A DNA stretch of 23,108 bases from CAMBDS01 sp964355675 (lineage in GTDB: Bacteria > Electryoneota > AABM5-125-24 > Hatepunaeales > Hatepunaeaceae): positions 1 to 23,108 of the forward strand of contig CAYHEC010000044.1 in NCBI GenBank assembly GCA_964355675.1, in the 5' to 3' direction. The first letter of the stretch is position 1. Each line of letters starts with the position of its first letter. The notes beneath the pieces are model-generated. The model was not told the origin of the DNA. It made no database searches and saw only the letters and a list, made by a program, of their open reading frames with translations. This document shows positions 14,891 to 23,053 of this stretch, piece after piece. The position numbers and the translations under genes are program-made.

Positions 14891-16236
14891 CGAATCAACA
14901 CCATTTGGCTATGGCGCGTCACCCCCCCAGCCGACTCCAGTTTCACGAAGTAGAGTCCACTGGGGCGACCAGTAGCATCCCAGACGATCTGGTGTGTTCC
15001 TGCTTGATTCCAACCTCTGACAAGTACATCTACGATTCTTCCCTGAAGATCGTAAACCCCCAAAGATACCGTTCCGGGACGATGGAGCGCATATCTCAAT
15101 ACCACACTTGAATTAAATGGATTGGGATAAGGCGATGCCAGTTCAAACTCCGAGACGACTAAATCGAATTCCTTTACGTCCTCCGCTTGTGTGATGTCCC
15201 AGCCAGCGTTAATGAATCGCTGGTCTGTCATCATCTGCGCCCAGTTTTCGCGGAGGATCACGTTGATCTCGAGTCTGGCGTCACGCCATCCTTGATCCGC
15301 GTAACTATTGATCGAGCTCCAATTGATGTCAATATAATTCCAGCCTTTGATGTTGGGATGGTTATCGACGAACCGGAAGAATGGAACAAAAAATGAATCC
15401 CAATCCGATCTCCCATCACTCGAATCGGCATCGAGGGAGTCCGGTGTGGAGGATGTATGAATACTGGAAAATTCGCTGAGATAGACGGGTTTACGGCGAA
15501 CTTCAGCGAAGCGAAGAAACGCTTCCGACTTCCCCTTCTTGGTCAATCCTCCACGCCCCGAATCTGCCAGCGATGGATCGAAATGCTCTACTTGAAAGAC
15601 ATCGAGCCCGAACCAGTCAACCACATCATCGCCCGGATACCATTTCCAACCAGCATCGGTGGAATCGGCGAAGGTCCCATCGGCGTCCGGTTCATAACAC
15701 CAGACAGTCGCGAAGTTATTAATCCCGCGATGACGTAGTTCGAGCACAAGTTTGCGGAAGGCGAGAGGATAAATCCAGGGATGATAAGGATTCCAGTTGC
15801 CATTGAACTCGAAACCAATGCGGAAGAAAAAGGGGCGATTCACCTGCCGGAAGGCCGCTTCAAGCGAATCAACGTAGCTGTCCCACTGGTCGGTATAAAC
15901 GTAAACGGAGTCCAACATTTGGGTTGCGTCCCTTCCTTGCCAATGCATGCTGAACTCGACATACTGGCTGTCGGGATGGACGACCGGCTGAGTCAAGCTT
16001 TGAACGAGACGCGAAACGGTCGTGCCTCTCATTCCAGGAATGGAAGTGTTGATCTGAAGGATCAGTGGTCTGCGATCACCGGGAAAGATTCCCTCATAGA
16101 TTTGCTGGCTGTTTTGATAGTTCCAGCCCGACCCGTGGTAGATCCGTCCGTCTGGAGGTTCGAAGCGTGCGCCGTAGTGGGCGAACGCGGTTGAAGTGAA
16201 CAGTAATGCCGTCAAGAATAGTTGCCAGAATCTCAT
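14887..16236 (-). CDS. Secreted GH26-like glycosidase with sorting domain (449 aa)
   Basis: Residues 1-19 are a signal peptide. The catalytic barrel carries FRIGFEFNGNWNPY (acid/base candidate E143), the family-like motif YPGDDVVDWFGLDVFQ (about 200-215), and VYLSEFSS (nucleophile candidate E255). A spacing of 112 residues between the two Glu fits GH26 (beta-mannanase/lichenase) enzymes. The His that usually precedes the acid/base Glu in GH26 is Phe here, so activity and substrate are uncertain. The C-terminus is a sorting domain (SPYPNPFNSSVVLRYAL, then GVYDLQGRIVDVLVRG and SGLYFVKLESAGG). AAGG lies six to seven bases before the ATG. The gene overlaps the next one by 4 bp. Confidence 0.85.
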   Translation of the reverse strand: MRFWQLFLTALLFTSTAFAHYGARFEPPDGRIYHGSGWNYQNSQQIYEGIFPGDRRPLILQINTSIPGMRGTTVSRLVQSLTQPVVHPDSQYVEFSMHWQGRDATQMLDSVYVYTDQWDSYVDSLEAAFRQVNRPFFFRIGFEFNGNWNPYHPWIYPLAFRKLVLELRHRGINNFATVWCYEPDADGTFADSTDAGWKWYPGDDVVDWFGLDVFQVEHFDPSLADSGRGGLTKKGKSEAFLRFAEVRRKPVYLSEFSSIHTSSTPDSLDADSSDGRSDWDSFFVPFFRFVDNHPNIKGWNYIDINWSSINSYADQGWRDARLEINVILRENWAQMMTDQRFINAGWDITQAEDVKEFDLVVSEFELASPYPNPFNSSVVLRYALHRPGTVSLGVYDLQGRIVDVLVRGWNQAGTHQIVWDATGRPSGLYFVKLESAGGVTRHSQMVLIR

Positions 16237-16257
16237 ATCTAACCTTATGGAAAAACT

Positions 16258-16641
16258 TCATTCAGGTAAATCGCCGATGAGCTCAATACAGGCGTCGGCG
16301 CTCGGCAGAATGGCACTCCTGTACGCTGAGATTTTGCCTTGTGCCTCATCAAAAGTCCGTCCAGCCATGAAAGGGCATGGTGACGAGGTTGTCCCTATAC
16401 TGCATTAAGGCATGGTGCAATCGATTAAATTCTCGTCATAGCTATCATGGCTACGTTCAGGAGCCATTAGATGCCTGACTTTGAGAATCAACTCCTGTGA
16501 CGGAAACCACTCGTCCTTCAACGTAATAATTTCAAACCCCGTTTCCAACAATTTACGAAAAGTCCGGTGGGAGGTGGTATAATTACATACTGTACCTAAC
16601 CATACTCTGAAAGTTCGCTCACATGCTGGCAGACTCGAAAG
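16258..16641 (-). pseudogene. Possible degraded gene in the gap before the GH26-like gene
   Basis: One minus-strand frame is open for 78 codons (16408-16641), has a single TAA (16405-16407), then stays open for 48 codons to a TGA at 16258-16260. The conceptual peptide looks protein-like, for example FRKLLETGFEIITLKDEWFP followed by SQELILKVRHLM, and after the TAA a MAGRTFDEAQGKISAYRSAI stretch. No good start codon or ribosome-binding site precedes the first part. I recognise no family with confidence. It may be a gene remnant or only a chance open frame. Nothing else was seen in the 438-bp gap apart from the terminator-like site at 16649-16668. Confidence 0.3.
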
Positions 16642-16648
16642 TCAGCGA

Positions 16649-16668
16649 TCAAAAAACTACTTTAGTTT
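16649..16668 (-). terminator. Weak rho-independent-like terminator after the cyclase gene
   Basis: On the minus strand AAACTA-AAG-TAGTTT is followed by further T residues, 7 bp after the stop of the cyclase gene. The stem is only 6 bp and AT-rich, so the call is tentative. Confidence 0.35.
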
Positions 16669-16674
16669 GCTATC

Positions 16675-19600
16675 TCAAGCGAATGTCATTAATTCCTCGA
16701 CCCGCTTCTTAAAGGCATACTTGGGTATCTTGGCATACAGACCCTCATAGAGCCGGATGGCTTCGAGGCGGTGATGATCGGCTTGGTCGGGGTTGTTCAG
16801 GGTGCGGTGCATGGAGACGAGTTCGTAGTGGATGTCGGCAAGAAGCTCCTCAGATTCCGTTTCTTTCCCCAAAGTCATTAGTTCCGCCACAGCCGATTGC
16901 ATTTCTAATTGGGTCGCACCGGAATGGAAAGCGATCCTTATAGCGAGGGACTTGATCGAATGAATTAACTCGTGATCATCAACTTCAGTGGCCATTCTCA
17001 AGGCAATCTGACAAGCTTCATGGGCACAAGTTCGATCATTTTGAGCCAATGCTGTTTTCGCTCGAAGGTAGTATGAACTTGCCAGCTCATGTTTTAATTG
17101 TAACTCGCCGTAAATTTCAACAAGGCGTTCGAGCGATTTCTCTGCCTGTTGGTAGTCACCTGACTCCATAAATACATTGACCATATTGCCTACGGCATAG
17201 GCTGTTCCTAATTTATCACCAAGTTCTTCGGCGATATCAAGACGGCGCTTTTGGCATTCCAGGGCACGCGATAAATCGCCCAATTCGAAGAATACCAATC
17301 CCATGTTACCTTCAGCCTCCGAGATTCCCAATCTATCCCCAACTTCTTCGGCGATAGACAATCGTCTCCGCTGACAAGCCAGAGCAAGTTCATAACTGCC
17401 CTGCTCATAGTACACGTTTCCGATATTCCCCACAGCCAGCGCAATCGCTTGTCTATCTTCCAATTCTTCGGCAATGGATAAGTTTTTTTGGAAATATTCC
17501 AGAGCTTGATCAAAGTTGCGACGACTATAATGCACAAATCCGATATTGCCTGATGCGAGAGCAATTCCCCTCCTATCCCCTAATTCTTCAAAAATTGCAA
17601 AGCAATTTTCGTCACACCTCAAAGCATCGTCATTTTCGCCCCGTTCAGCATACACGCCTCCCATATTACCCAAGGCTTGAGCCATGCCCCGCTTGTCACC
17701 AAGCTCTTGAGCAATGAACAGCTTCCTATTGAAAAGCTCAAGCGCACGATCGTGCTCACCGCGGCGGTAATATACTATTCCCATGTTCGAAACAGCGGCA
17801 GAAATTCCTCGCTTATCTCCTAATTCCTCGCTGAGCGCCAGACTCTTCTGTTGCACCTCAATGGCTTGGTCGTAATCGCCGCGACTATAATGAACCATTC
17901 CCATACTGCTCAGAACTTGAGATATTCCGCGAGAGTCGCCGATTTCTCTAACTAAGGATAGCCATATTTGATAGCATTCGAGGGCGCGCTCATAATTACC
18001 ACGATTATAGAAGATATGCCCGATCAGACCATTGGCTCGCGCAATCTCTTGCTTGTTGCCCAATTCGGTGGCTATCGATAGTGACAATTCCAGACACTCA
18101 AGTCCCTTACTGGGATCGCCTTTCAAATGCAGAAGGTTTCCTCGAAAGCTGAGCGCTTTTGCTAATAGGTATTTTCCCCCCTGATTTTCAGAGATGGTTC
18201 GCGCCATTTCATATTGTTCGGCGGCCTCACCCCACTTTCCGACCAGCTCTAATACATTACCTTTCCCCAACAAAGTCTTGATAATGACCTCGTTTGTTAA
18301 TACGAGCTCATGTGATTGGTTTATGTACAAAAGCCGATTGAAGAGAACTATTGCATTTGTGTTATCGTACCGATCTTTAGCATCTTCAGCGGCCTTGAAC
18401 AGATACTCCGCCGCCTTCTCCCAAACCTCCCCTTTCTCATAGTGATCCGCGATGTCAGCAAGCTTCGTCTTGTCTTCGGGATAGAGCTTCTCCATCGTTT
18501 CTCCGGCCAACTGATGCAAGCTCCGAATCTGCAGTTTCATCTGCATCTCATAGACTGCATCCCGCAGGAGCGCATGTCTGAATATGTACCTCAGCTCCGA
18601 CAGTGCCGACCAGATACGTTCCTTTTCAGCGCCGGAAACCAGCGACTCGATTCCCCCATCCCGGTAGGTGTGCCAATAATGCACCTCTGCCTGATGAAGC
18701 AATTCGATCAATTCCTGCAACACCCGCACCTCAAACTCCCGCCCTAACACTGACGCTACTTGTACTGTCCGCTTCAACTCTCCCGAAAGCCGGTCGATGC
18801 GGGCGATCATTATAGCGTTAATACTGATAGGAATAGAGGAATTTAAGATTTGAGATTTAAGATTTAAGATTTGGGAAGGGGAGAGTGTCAGCAGGTCATT
18901 TTCTCTCAGATAAAGGCAGAATTGCTCGGCATAGAAAGGGTTGCCCTCGGTGCGGGATTGGATGTATGCAGCAAGTTCAGCATCTGCAGGAGCGCCAAGC
19001 AGGTTCGCTATCAGACTTTGCAGATTATCGTCGGAGAGCTCAGTTAGTTCAAGTCCATTCTGGAGAATCTCCTTATCTACCTTCAGAATAGGCTTCGACC
19101 CATCATCATTGAAACGCGAGGAAGCAAGAATCACGATAGGGAAATCCTCGACCTTGCGCGTCAGAATGGCAAACAGCGCCTGCGACTCGTCGTCCAGCCA
19201 CTGAATGTCCTCGATCAGCAGGACAATCGGCTCGATTAGGCTTAGTGCCTTGAAGAACTCCTTGACCGCAAATTGGATAGATAGAGGACGGTTCTTCGGC
19301 TCGATTTGATCGTAGATAGAGCCTTCCCAATACAACCCCACCAGCGATCCGATCAGCGGCTCGACTCGCTTCAGTTCTTTCACAACCTCTTGTAGGTCGG
19401 ACACTCCAGTCCTCCCTTTAGTTAAATCAACTTCTGACTCGGGGCGGACCGCAGTGTCCGCCCTCCAAGAGCCATGAGATGCGACTCTTCCGCTTGACAG
19501 GTTGGAAACCTGTCCTACCAGCGCTTGATAGATTGCCGCGAACCGCGCTTTCCGCTCCTCAACCGACCCAGCTTCTGCTTGCTCAAAGTAATGATTGAAG

Positions 19601-21063
19601 AAGTAGCTTATCGGATTAAGGCTCTTCTTTAGGATGCTGTCGGTCTGCATCAAACAGGTGTGGAAGCCGGCGGGGTGGGCAGATGACCGCGCTACCTGTC
19701 TTTCCTGCCGATTGGTGACTTCATACAACAACCTTGACTTACCAATTCCCGGGTTGCCATAGACTGTGACTATACCACCGAACTTCCCTTCCTGGATCGG
19801 CTTCAACCACTCGACAAGTTGCGCCTTCTCCTCCTCACGTCCGACCATCTCACCAGCAAAGATGGATACTCGCGCAGAGGTCTTGTTATCCAGCAAGCGA
19901 TGCGCCATGACCTTACGGTCAAACCCCTTGAAACTCATTGGCTCTAATGGCTCAGTGTCATGCGCCGTTTTTAGATGCTTCGACGCCGCATCATCAAGCC
20001 AGATTTCGCCCCAAACCGCCTTCATCATAAAACGAGCAGATAGGTTTACAATGCTCCCTATAACCCCATAAATCGCCCGTCGGTTACTCCCTTTCAGGCC
20101 AGCGAAAACAGTTCCGAATGTCACACCTACGCGCACGGAGTCCTTGAATTCAGCTCGAATTGCCCCAGCAAAGTCAACTGCTCTTTGAGTATTGTTCTCG
20201 TACGATACCGGCGCACCGAAGATCACCAGACAGTTGCCACCTTTGTCACCGAAGTTCAATCCCTCGAAGTAGCCTCCAAGTTCGTAAGCTTTCTCCAGCA
20301 CGAATCCTGCAAAGCCATTGACGTCTTGTTCTTTGAATGAGATGAATGCACAGGATACATCCCTGAATTCGCCTGCGTGCTGGAAATCAATGACTGATTC
20401 GGGAAGGAACTGGAGGGCTACTTCGCGTGGAAAATTCTGAATTACAGACGGTACTCGTTTGGGTTCTTTGGGGATTACGCGGATAAGCCGACTGAAGCTC
20501 ACACTGGCCGGTGCGGTCTTGATTTCGTCTGATATTCGTTTGGCAAATTTTGAGGTAAGGATAATCTGCATTCCTTCACACGCCTGCTCAGCCTTGGCGC
20601 AATCATCGATGGCATTGCCGCGGAAGTAGTAAGTCTTGTGGAGTTTAGAGCCAATTATTCCCCATTCGACATCTCCATTGGCGAGTCCAATCTTGATCGA
20701 AAGGTCGAATGCTCCGAATCTGGTCTCTTGATGGCCGATCTTCGCAAATATCTCAGTGATGTTCAGAGCCGCATAGCAGCAATCCAATGGCGCTTCAACA
20801 CGAGGGAATATCGCCGTGAACGCATCCCCCTCGAAGCTCGAGATGAATCCGCCTCGATCATACACGGCGTCGATGACCGGCTCGAAGGTGGTCTTCAACA
20901 AACTATTGAGCGCCTCAGCACCTTCTTTACCGTTGGCCATCAAGGCCTGGGTCATTGCGGTGAAGCCTGTGACATCAAGGAACAGTACAGCGGCAGAAAA
21001 CGATCCAGAAGTCTCGCCGGTTGAGTATTTATCGGCAATGAAGGATGGAATGAGTTTGTTCAT
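16675..21063 (-). CDS. Soluble-adenylyl-cyclase-like protein with NTPase and TPRs (1462 aa)
   Basis: Layout: class III cyclase domain C1 (about 22-190), second cyclase domain C2 (about 235-365), AAA/STAND-type NTPase (Walker A GNPGIGKS at 436-443; LLIEDIQWLDDES as Walker B), alpha-helical region, then about twelve TPRs of 40 residues (about 930-1400). This is the architecture of mammalian ADCY10 and related bacterial proteins. Metal Asp are in C1 (LFLDVTGF, D30; FEGDAF, D80). C2 lacks them but keeps the transition-state Asn/Arg (GSIVNLSARF, N340, R344) and the adenine-pocket Lys (FGDKGGN, K274). In C1 the Asn/Arg positions are Asp/Lys, so one composite active site is expected. Product is likely cAMP. 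Two in-frame repeat insertions interrupt it (about 517-541 and 730-742). Confidence 0.9.
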   Translation of the reverse strand: MNKLIPSFIADKYSTGETSGSFSAAVLFLDVTGFTAMTQALMANGKEGAEALNSLLKTTFEPVIDAVYDRGGFISSFEGDAFTAIFPRVEAPLDCCYAALNITEIFAKIGHQETRFGAFDLSIKIGLANGDVEWGIIGSKLHKTYYFRGNAIDDCAKAEQACEGMQIILTSKFAKRISDEIKTAPASVSFSRLIRVIPKEPKRVPSVIQNFPREVALQFLPESVIDFQHAGEFRDVSCAFISFKEQDVNGFAGFVLEKAYELGGYFEGLNFGDKGGNCLVIFGAPVSYENNTQRAVDFAGAIRAEFKDSVRVGVTFGTVFAGLKGSNRRAIYGVIGSIVNLSARFMMKAVWGEIWLDDAASKHLKTAHDTEPLEPMSFKGFDRKVMAHRLLDNKTSARVSIFAGEMVGREEEKAQLVEWLKPIQEGKFGGIVTVYGNPGIGKSRLLYEVTNRQERQVARSSAHPAGFHTCLMQTDSILKKSLNPISYFFNHYFEQAEAGSVEERKARFAAIYQALVGQVSNLSSGRVASHGSWRADTAVRPESEVDLTKGRTGVSDLQEVVKELKRVEPLIGSLVGLYWEGSIYDQIEPKNRPLSIQFAVKEFFKALSLIEPIVLLIEDIQWLDDESQALFAILTRKVEDFPIVILASSRFNDDGSKPILKVDKEILQNGLELTELSDDNLQSLIANLLGAPADAELAAYIQSRTEGNPFYAEQFCLYLRENDLLTLSPSQILNLKSQILNSSIPISINAIMIARIDRLSGELKRTVQVASVLGREFEVRVLQELIELLHQAEVHYWHTYRDGGIESLVSGAEKERIWSALSELRYIFRHALLRDAVYEMQMKLQIRSLHQLAGETMEKLYPEDKTKLADIADHYEKGEVWEKAAEYLFKAAEDAKDRYDNTNAIVLFNRLLYINQSHELVLTNEVIIKTLLGKGNVLELVGKWGEAAEQYEMARTISENQGGKYLLAKALSFRGNLLHLKGDPSKGLECLELSLSIATELGNKQEIARANGLIGHIFYNRGNYERALECYQIWLSLVREIGDSRGISQVLSSMGMVHYSRGDYDQAIEVQQKSLALSEELGDKRGISAAVSNMGIVYYRRGEHDRALELFNRKLFIAQELGDKRGMAQALGNMGGVYAERGENDDALRCDENCFAIFEELGDRRGIALASGNIGFVHYSRRNFDQALEYFQKNLSIAEELEDRQAIALAVGNIGNVYYEQGSYELALACQRRRLSIAEEVGDRLGISEAEGNMGLVFFELGDLSRALECQKRRLDIAEELGDKLGTAYAVGNMVNVFMESGDYQQAEKSLERLVEIYGELQLKHELASSYYLRAKTALAQNDRTCAHEACQIALRMATEVDDHELIHSIKSLAIRIAFHSGATQLEMQSAVAELMTLGKETESEELLADIHYELVSMHRTLNNPDQADHHRLEAIRLYEGLYAKIPKYAFKKRVEELMTFA
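18839..18875. repeat. AT-rich direct repeat inside the cyclase gene
   Basis: Overlapping copies of TTTAAGATT and TTTGAGATT are read in frame on the minus strand as SQILNLKSQILNSS (about residues 730-742). The stretch is unlike the surrounding coding sequence and joins the NTPase to a following helical region. Confidence 0.7.
19441..19514. repeat. Palindromic repeats inserted in frame in the cyclase gene
   Basis: GGGCGGAC (19442-19449) / GTCCGCCC (19456-19463) and GACAGGTT-GGA-AACCTGTC (19496-19514) are perfect palindromes, with AAGAG / CTCTT between them. They are translated as part of a 25-residue segment (VGQVSNLSSGRVASHGSW...) with low similarity to NTPase sequence. The second palindrome has the same GACAGG/CCTGTC form as the array at 1990-2380. 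Confidence 0.8.
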
Positions 21064-21205
21064 GAATCTTGCTTTGTATTGTGGTGTCGCAAAGTGGGAT
21101 TAGTTATTTTGCGAGTGTTAACTTAGTAGCGATTCGCTTGGAGAGCGGCTTTTCAAGCCGCTCTTATGAGTTTACTGCCGAACGCGGCGGGTCGGCAGTG
21201 GAGAA
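21064..21205. repeat. Gap with two hairpins between the right-end gene and the cyclase
   Basis: Two adjacent hairpins: the inverted identical copy of the 1855-1882 repeat (21137-21164; AGAGCGGCTT-TTC-AAGCCGCTCT), and ACTGCCGA (21174-21181) / TCGGCAGT (21192-21199) directly after the stop of the right-end gene. No T-run follows either on the minus strand. No convincing cyclase promoter was seen, so the two genes may be co-transcribed. Confidence 0.75.
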
Positions 21206-23053
21206 TCACTTGATAATCACACCTTTTGTCACGCGCACACTTCCCCCCGACTCCAGCCTGAGCAGATAGACTCCCGCCGGGAGATCGGCTCCGTTCCACA
21301 CGACCGAGTGCCGGCCAGCAGAGAGGCGACCGCTGATAAGCACTTCGACCAAACGACCCTGCAAATCGTAAATCCCTAACCGCGTAGGGGCCGATTTATC
21401 GAGCCCGAACGCTATCGTCGCGGAGGAAATGAAAGGATTGGGGTACGGCGCGGACAGCTCAAAGGAGGACGGATCTCCGTATCCGTCCCCGCCACCCACT
21501 TCACTCGGCTCCACCACCGTCAGATGCACCGGCAGAACGTCCTGCCCGCCCTGCCCGTCGTGCGTGAAGACAATCTCGCCTTCGTACTCGCCAACCTCAA
21601 ATACCCAATCCCGATTCCAACTCTCGGTGCTGATCCTGATCTCGACATCAGCCTCTCCGCCCGACGGAATCTCGCCGCTTTCAGGGCTCACGGTCAACCA
21701 TTCGGTATTGGGTTTGAGTTGTAAAACCCTAAGCTGATCGCCGCCAGAATTGGGAGAAATGCTCGCCACTGTCATCAGTACTGTGCCTTGGTACTGGTCG
21801 AAGTTCCTGCAGATGAAAGCGCTGTTAAATGACCCGGTACTGTCACGAGGAATGGTGGTGACAAACTGCATCTCGCCGGTTTGTGGATTGAATTTATTGA
21901 TTTGAGTCGTATCGGCATTGGGGGTGTTCAGGGCGTAAAGCGAGGCTCCGTCGGGATCATCGGCGAACCAGCCGAGACCGTAGATTCGCAATCCCTGCTG
22001 GTTGATCTGTCGGTCGAGGTAATTCCCGTCGCGGTCATAAGCTTTGACGTCGGTGGTCGTTGTATTTAGCCAAAGGATATTCTCATCGGGATCGTAAGCG
22101 ATATTGTTGGTCGGGCTGTATGGCGCGACCCAGCGGTGAACGACATCGCCATCACGATAGACGGCATAGACCGTATCCTCGCCACTCCCCCAGATCAGCT
22201 CGCCATCCCATTCCATATCCTTGAACCCAAAACGGCTGTGACCGGGCTGAGGGAATGAGCGAAGCAGTTCGCCGTCGCGGTCGAGGTGGTAGATCATATT
22301 CGGGTCGTTGCCATTTGCTCCGGCGCAGAAGTACGACTCGCCGTCGAAGATGACGCTTTCGATTCGGTCGTCGCTGGTGATTTCGCTGACTTGGAAGCGC
22401 TGTCTTAGTGTCCACGGCTCGCTTCCCGCTTCGCCGCGAGTGTTGGCAACCGCCTCCCAGTGAAGCGTATCAGCCTCGTCGTTGTAAATAGTTATCGGGA
22501 GGCGGGCGATCTGACCGGACTCTATATCAAGCGTAGCGTTCCCGATGTCGAGGACACCCGCCCTGACGCGCACATTCCAGACGACATGGTCGGATTGTTC
22601 GCCCCGGTAAGCCAGCCCATCGACCTGATAGCGCCCTTCTTCGGGAAACTCAATGGTAGCGCGTGGCTCCCTGCCTGCGTCTCCGCGCTCGCCGTTGTCA
22701 AGGTTGAGCGTTGACCATTGATAACTGATGTTCTCCTCCCCGCCGACTGCCCGTATGCTGTCGATGGAAAAATCGATTTGTCCTCCGGGTCTGAGTCGTA
22801 GATTGAGGGTATCAGGACTCTGCGCGGCAATGTAGAAGTCGGTGACTTCGACGTGCCATACGACTTGTGCCGAATCGCCTCCTGAGTAGGCGCGGCCGGT
22901 GATATTGAAGTTCCCCATGTTGTTGAACTGAACGGTAACCGAGCTGTCGCTCGCTATTCGCTCATCATCCTGAAAGAAGGCGTAGGTGATTTCGTCGTCC
23001 CATTGATTGTCGGCGTGAATGATGAATTGGAGGGAGTCTTCGGGTAAAACTAT
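21206..23053 (-). CDS. 5'-truncated secreted propeller/Ig-like protein with sorting domain
   Basis: Reading from the right: two Ig-like repeats (GNFNITGRAYSGGDSAQVVW and GRYQVDGLAYRGEQSDHVVW), a propeller-like region (MIYHLDRDGELLRSF, NTTTTDVKAYDRDGNYLD, INKFNPQTGEMQFVTTI), a BACON/ASPM-like beta domain, and a C-terminal sorting domain (SAPYPNPFISSATIAF, then GIYDLQGRLVEVL and AGVYLLRLESGG). The first ATG is at 22918 with no signal peptide, but homology to the left-end gene continues upstream to 23053, where it stops abruptly and a TAA follows at 23069-23071. The gene has therefore lost its true 5' end, probably through an insertion. The product of the remaining part is unlikely to be exported. 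Confidence 0.8.
   Translation of the reverse strand: MVLPEDSLQFIIHADNQWDDEITYAFFQDDERIASDSSVTVQFNNMGNFNITGRAYSGGDSAQVVWHVEVTDFYIAAQSPDTLNLRLRPGGQIDFSIDSIRAVGGEENISYQWSTLNLDNGERGDAGREPRATIEFPEEGRYQVDGLAYRGEQSDHVVWNVRVRAGVLDIGNATLDIESGQIARLPITIYNDEADTLHWEAVANTRGEAGSEPWTLRQRFQVSEITSDDRIESVIFDGESYFCAGANGNDPNMIYHLDRDGELLRSFPQPGHSRFGFKDMEWDGELIWGSGEDTVYAVYRDGDVVHRWVAPYSPTNNIAYDPDENILWLNTTTTDVKAYDRDGNYLDRQINQQGLRIYGLGWFADDPDGASLYALNTPNADTTQINKFNPQTGEMQFVTTIPRDSTGSFNSAFICRNFDQYQGTVLMTVASISPNSGGDQLRVLQLKPNTEWLTVSPESGEIPSGGEADVEIRISTESWNRDWVFEVGEYEGEIVFTHDGQGGQDVLPVHLTVVEPSEVGGGDGYGDPSSFELSAPYPNPFISSATIAFGLDKSAPTRLGIYDLQGRLVEVLISGRLSAGRHSVVWNGADLPAGVYLLRLESGGSVRVTKGVIIK
21467..21488. repeat. Palindrome inside the linker of the right-end gene
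   Basis: GGACGGAT (21467-21474) and ATCCGTCC (21481-21488) flank CTCCGT. It resembles the 3369-3452 repeat (GGACGGGGCTCCGTACCCGT) and encodes the Gly/Asp-rich linker GGGDGYGDPSS just before the sorting domain. Confidence 0.55.

Noticed and set aside
16196..16408. 70-codon plus-strand frame upstream of the GH26-like gene
   Set aside because: No ribosome-binding site, overlaps the signal-peptide coding region on the other strand, composition not convincing.
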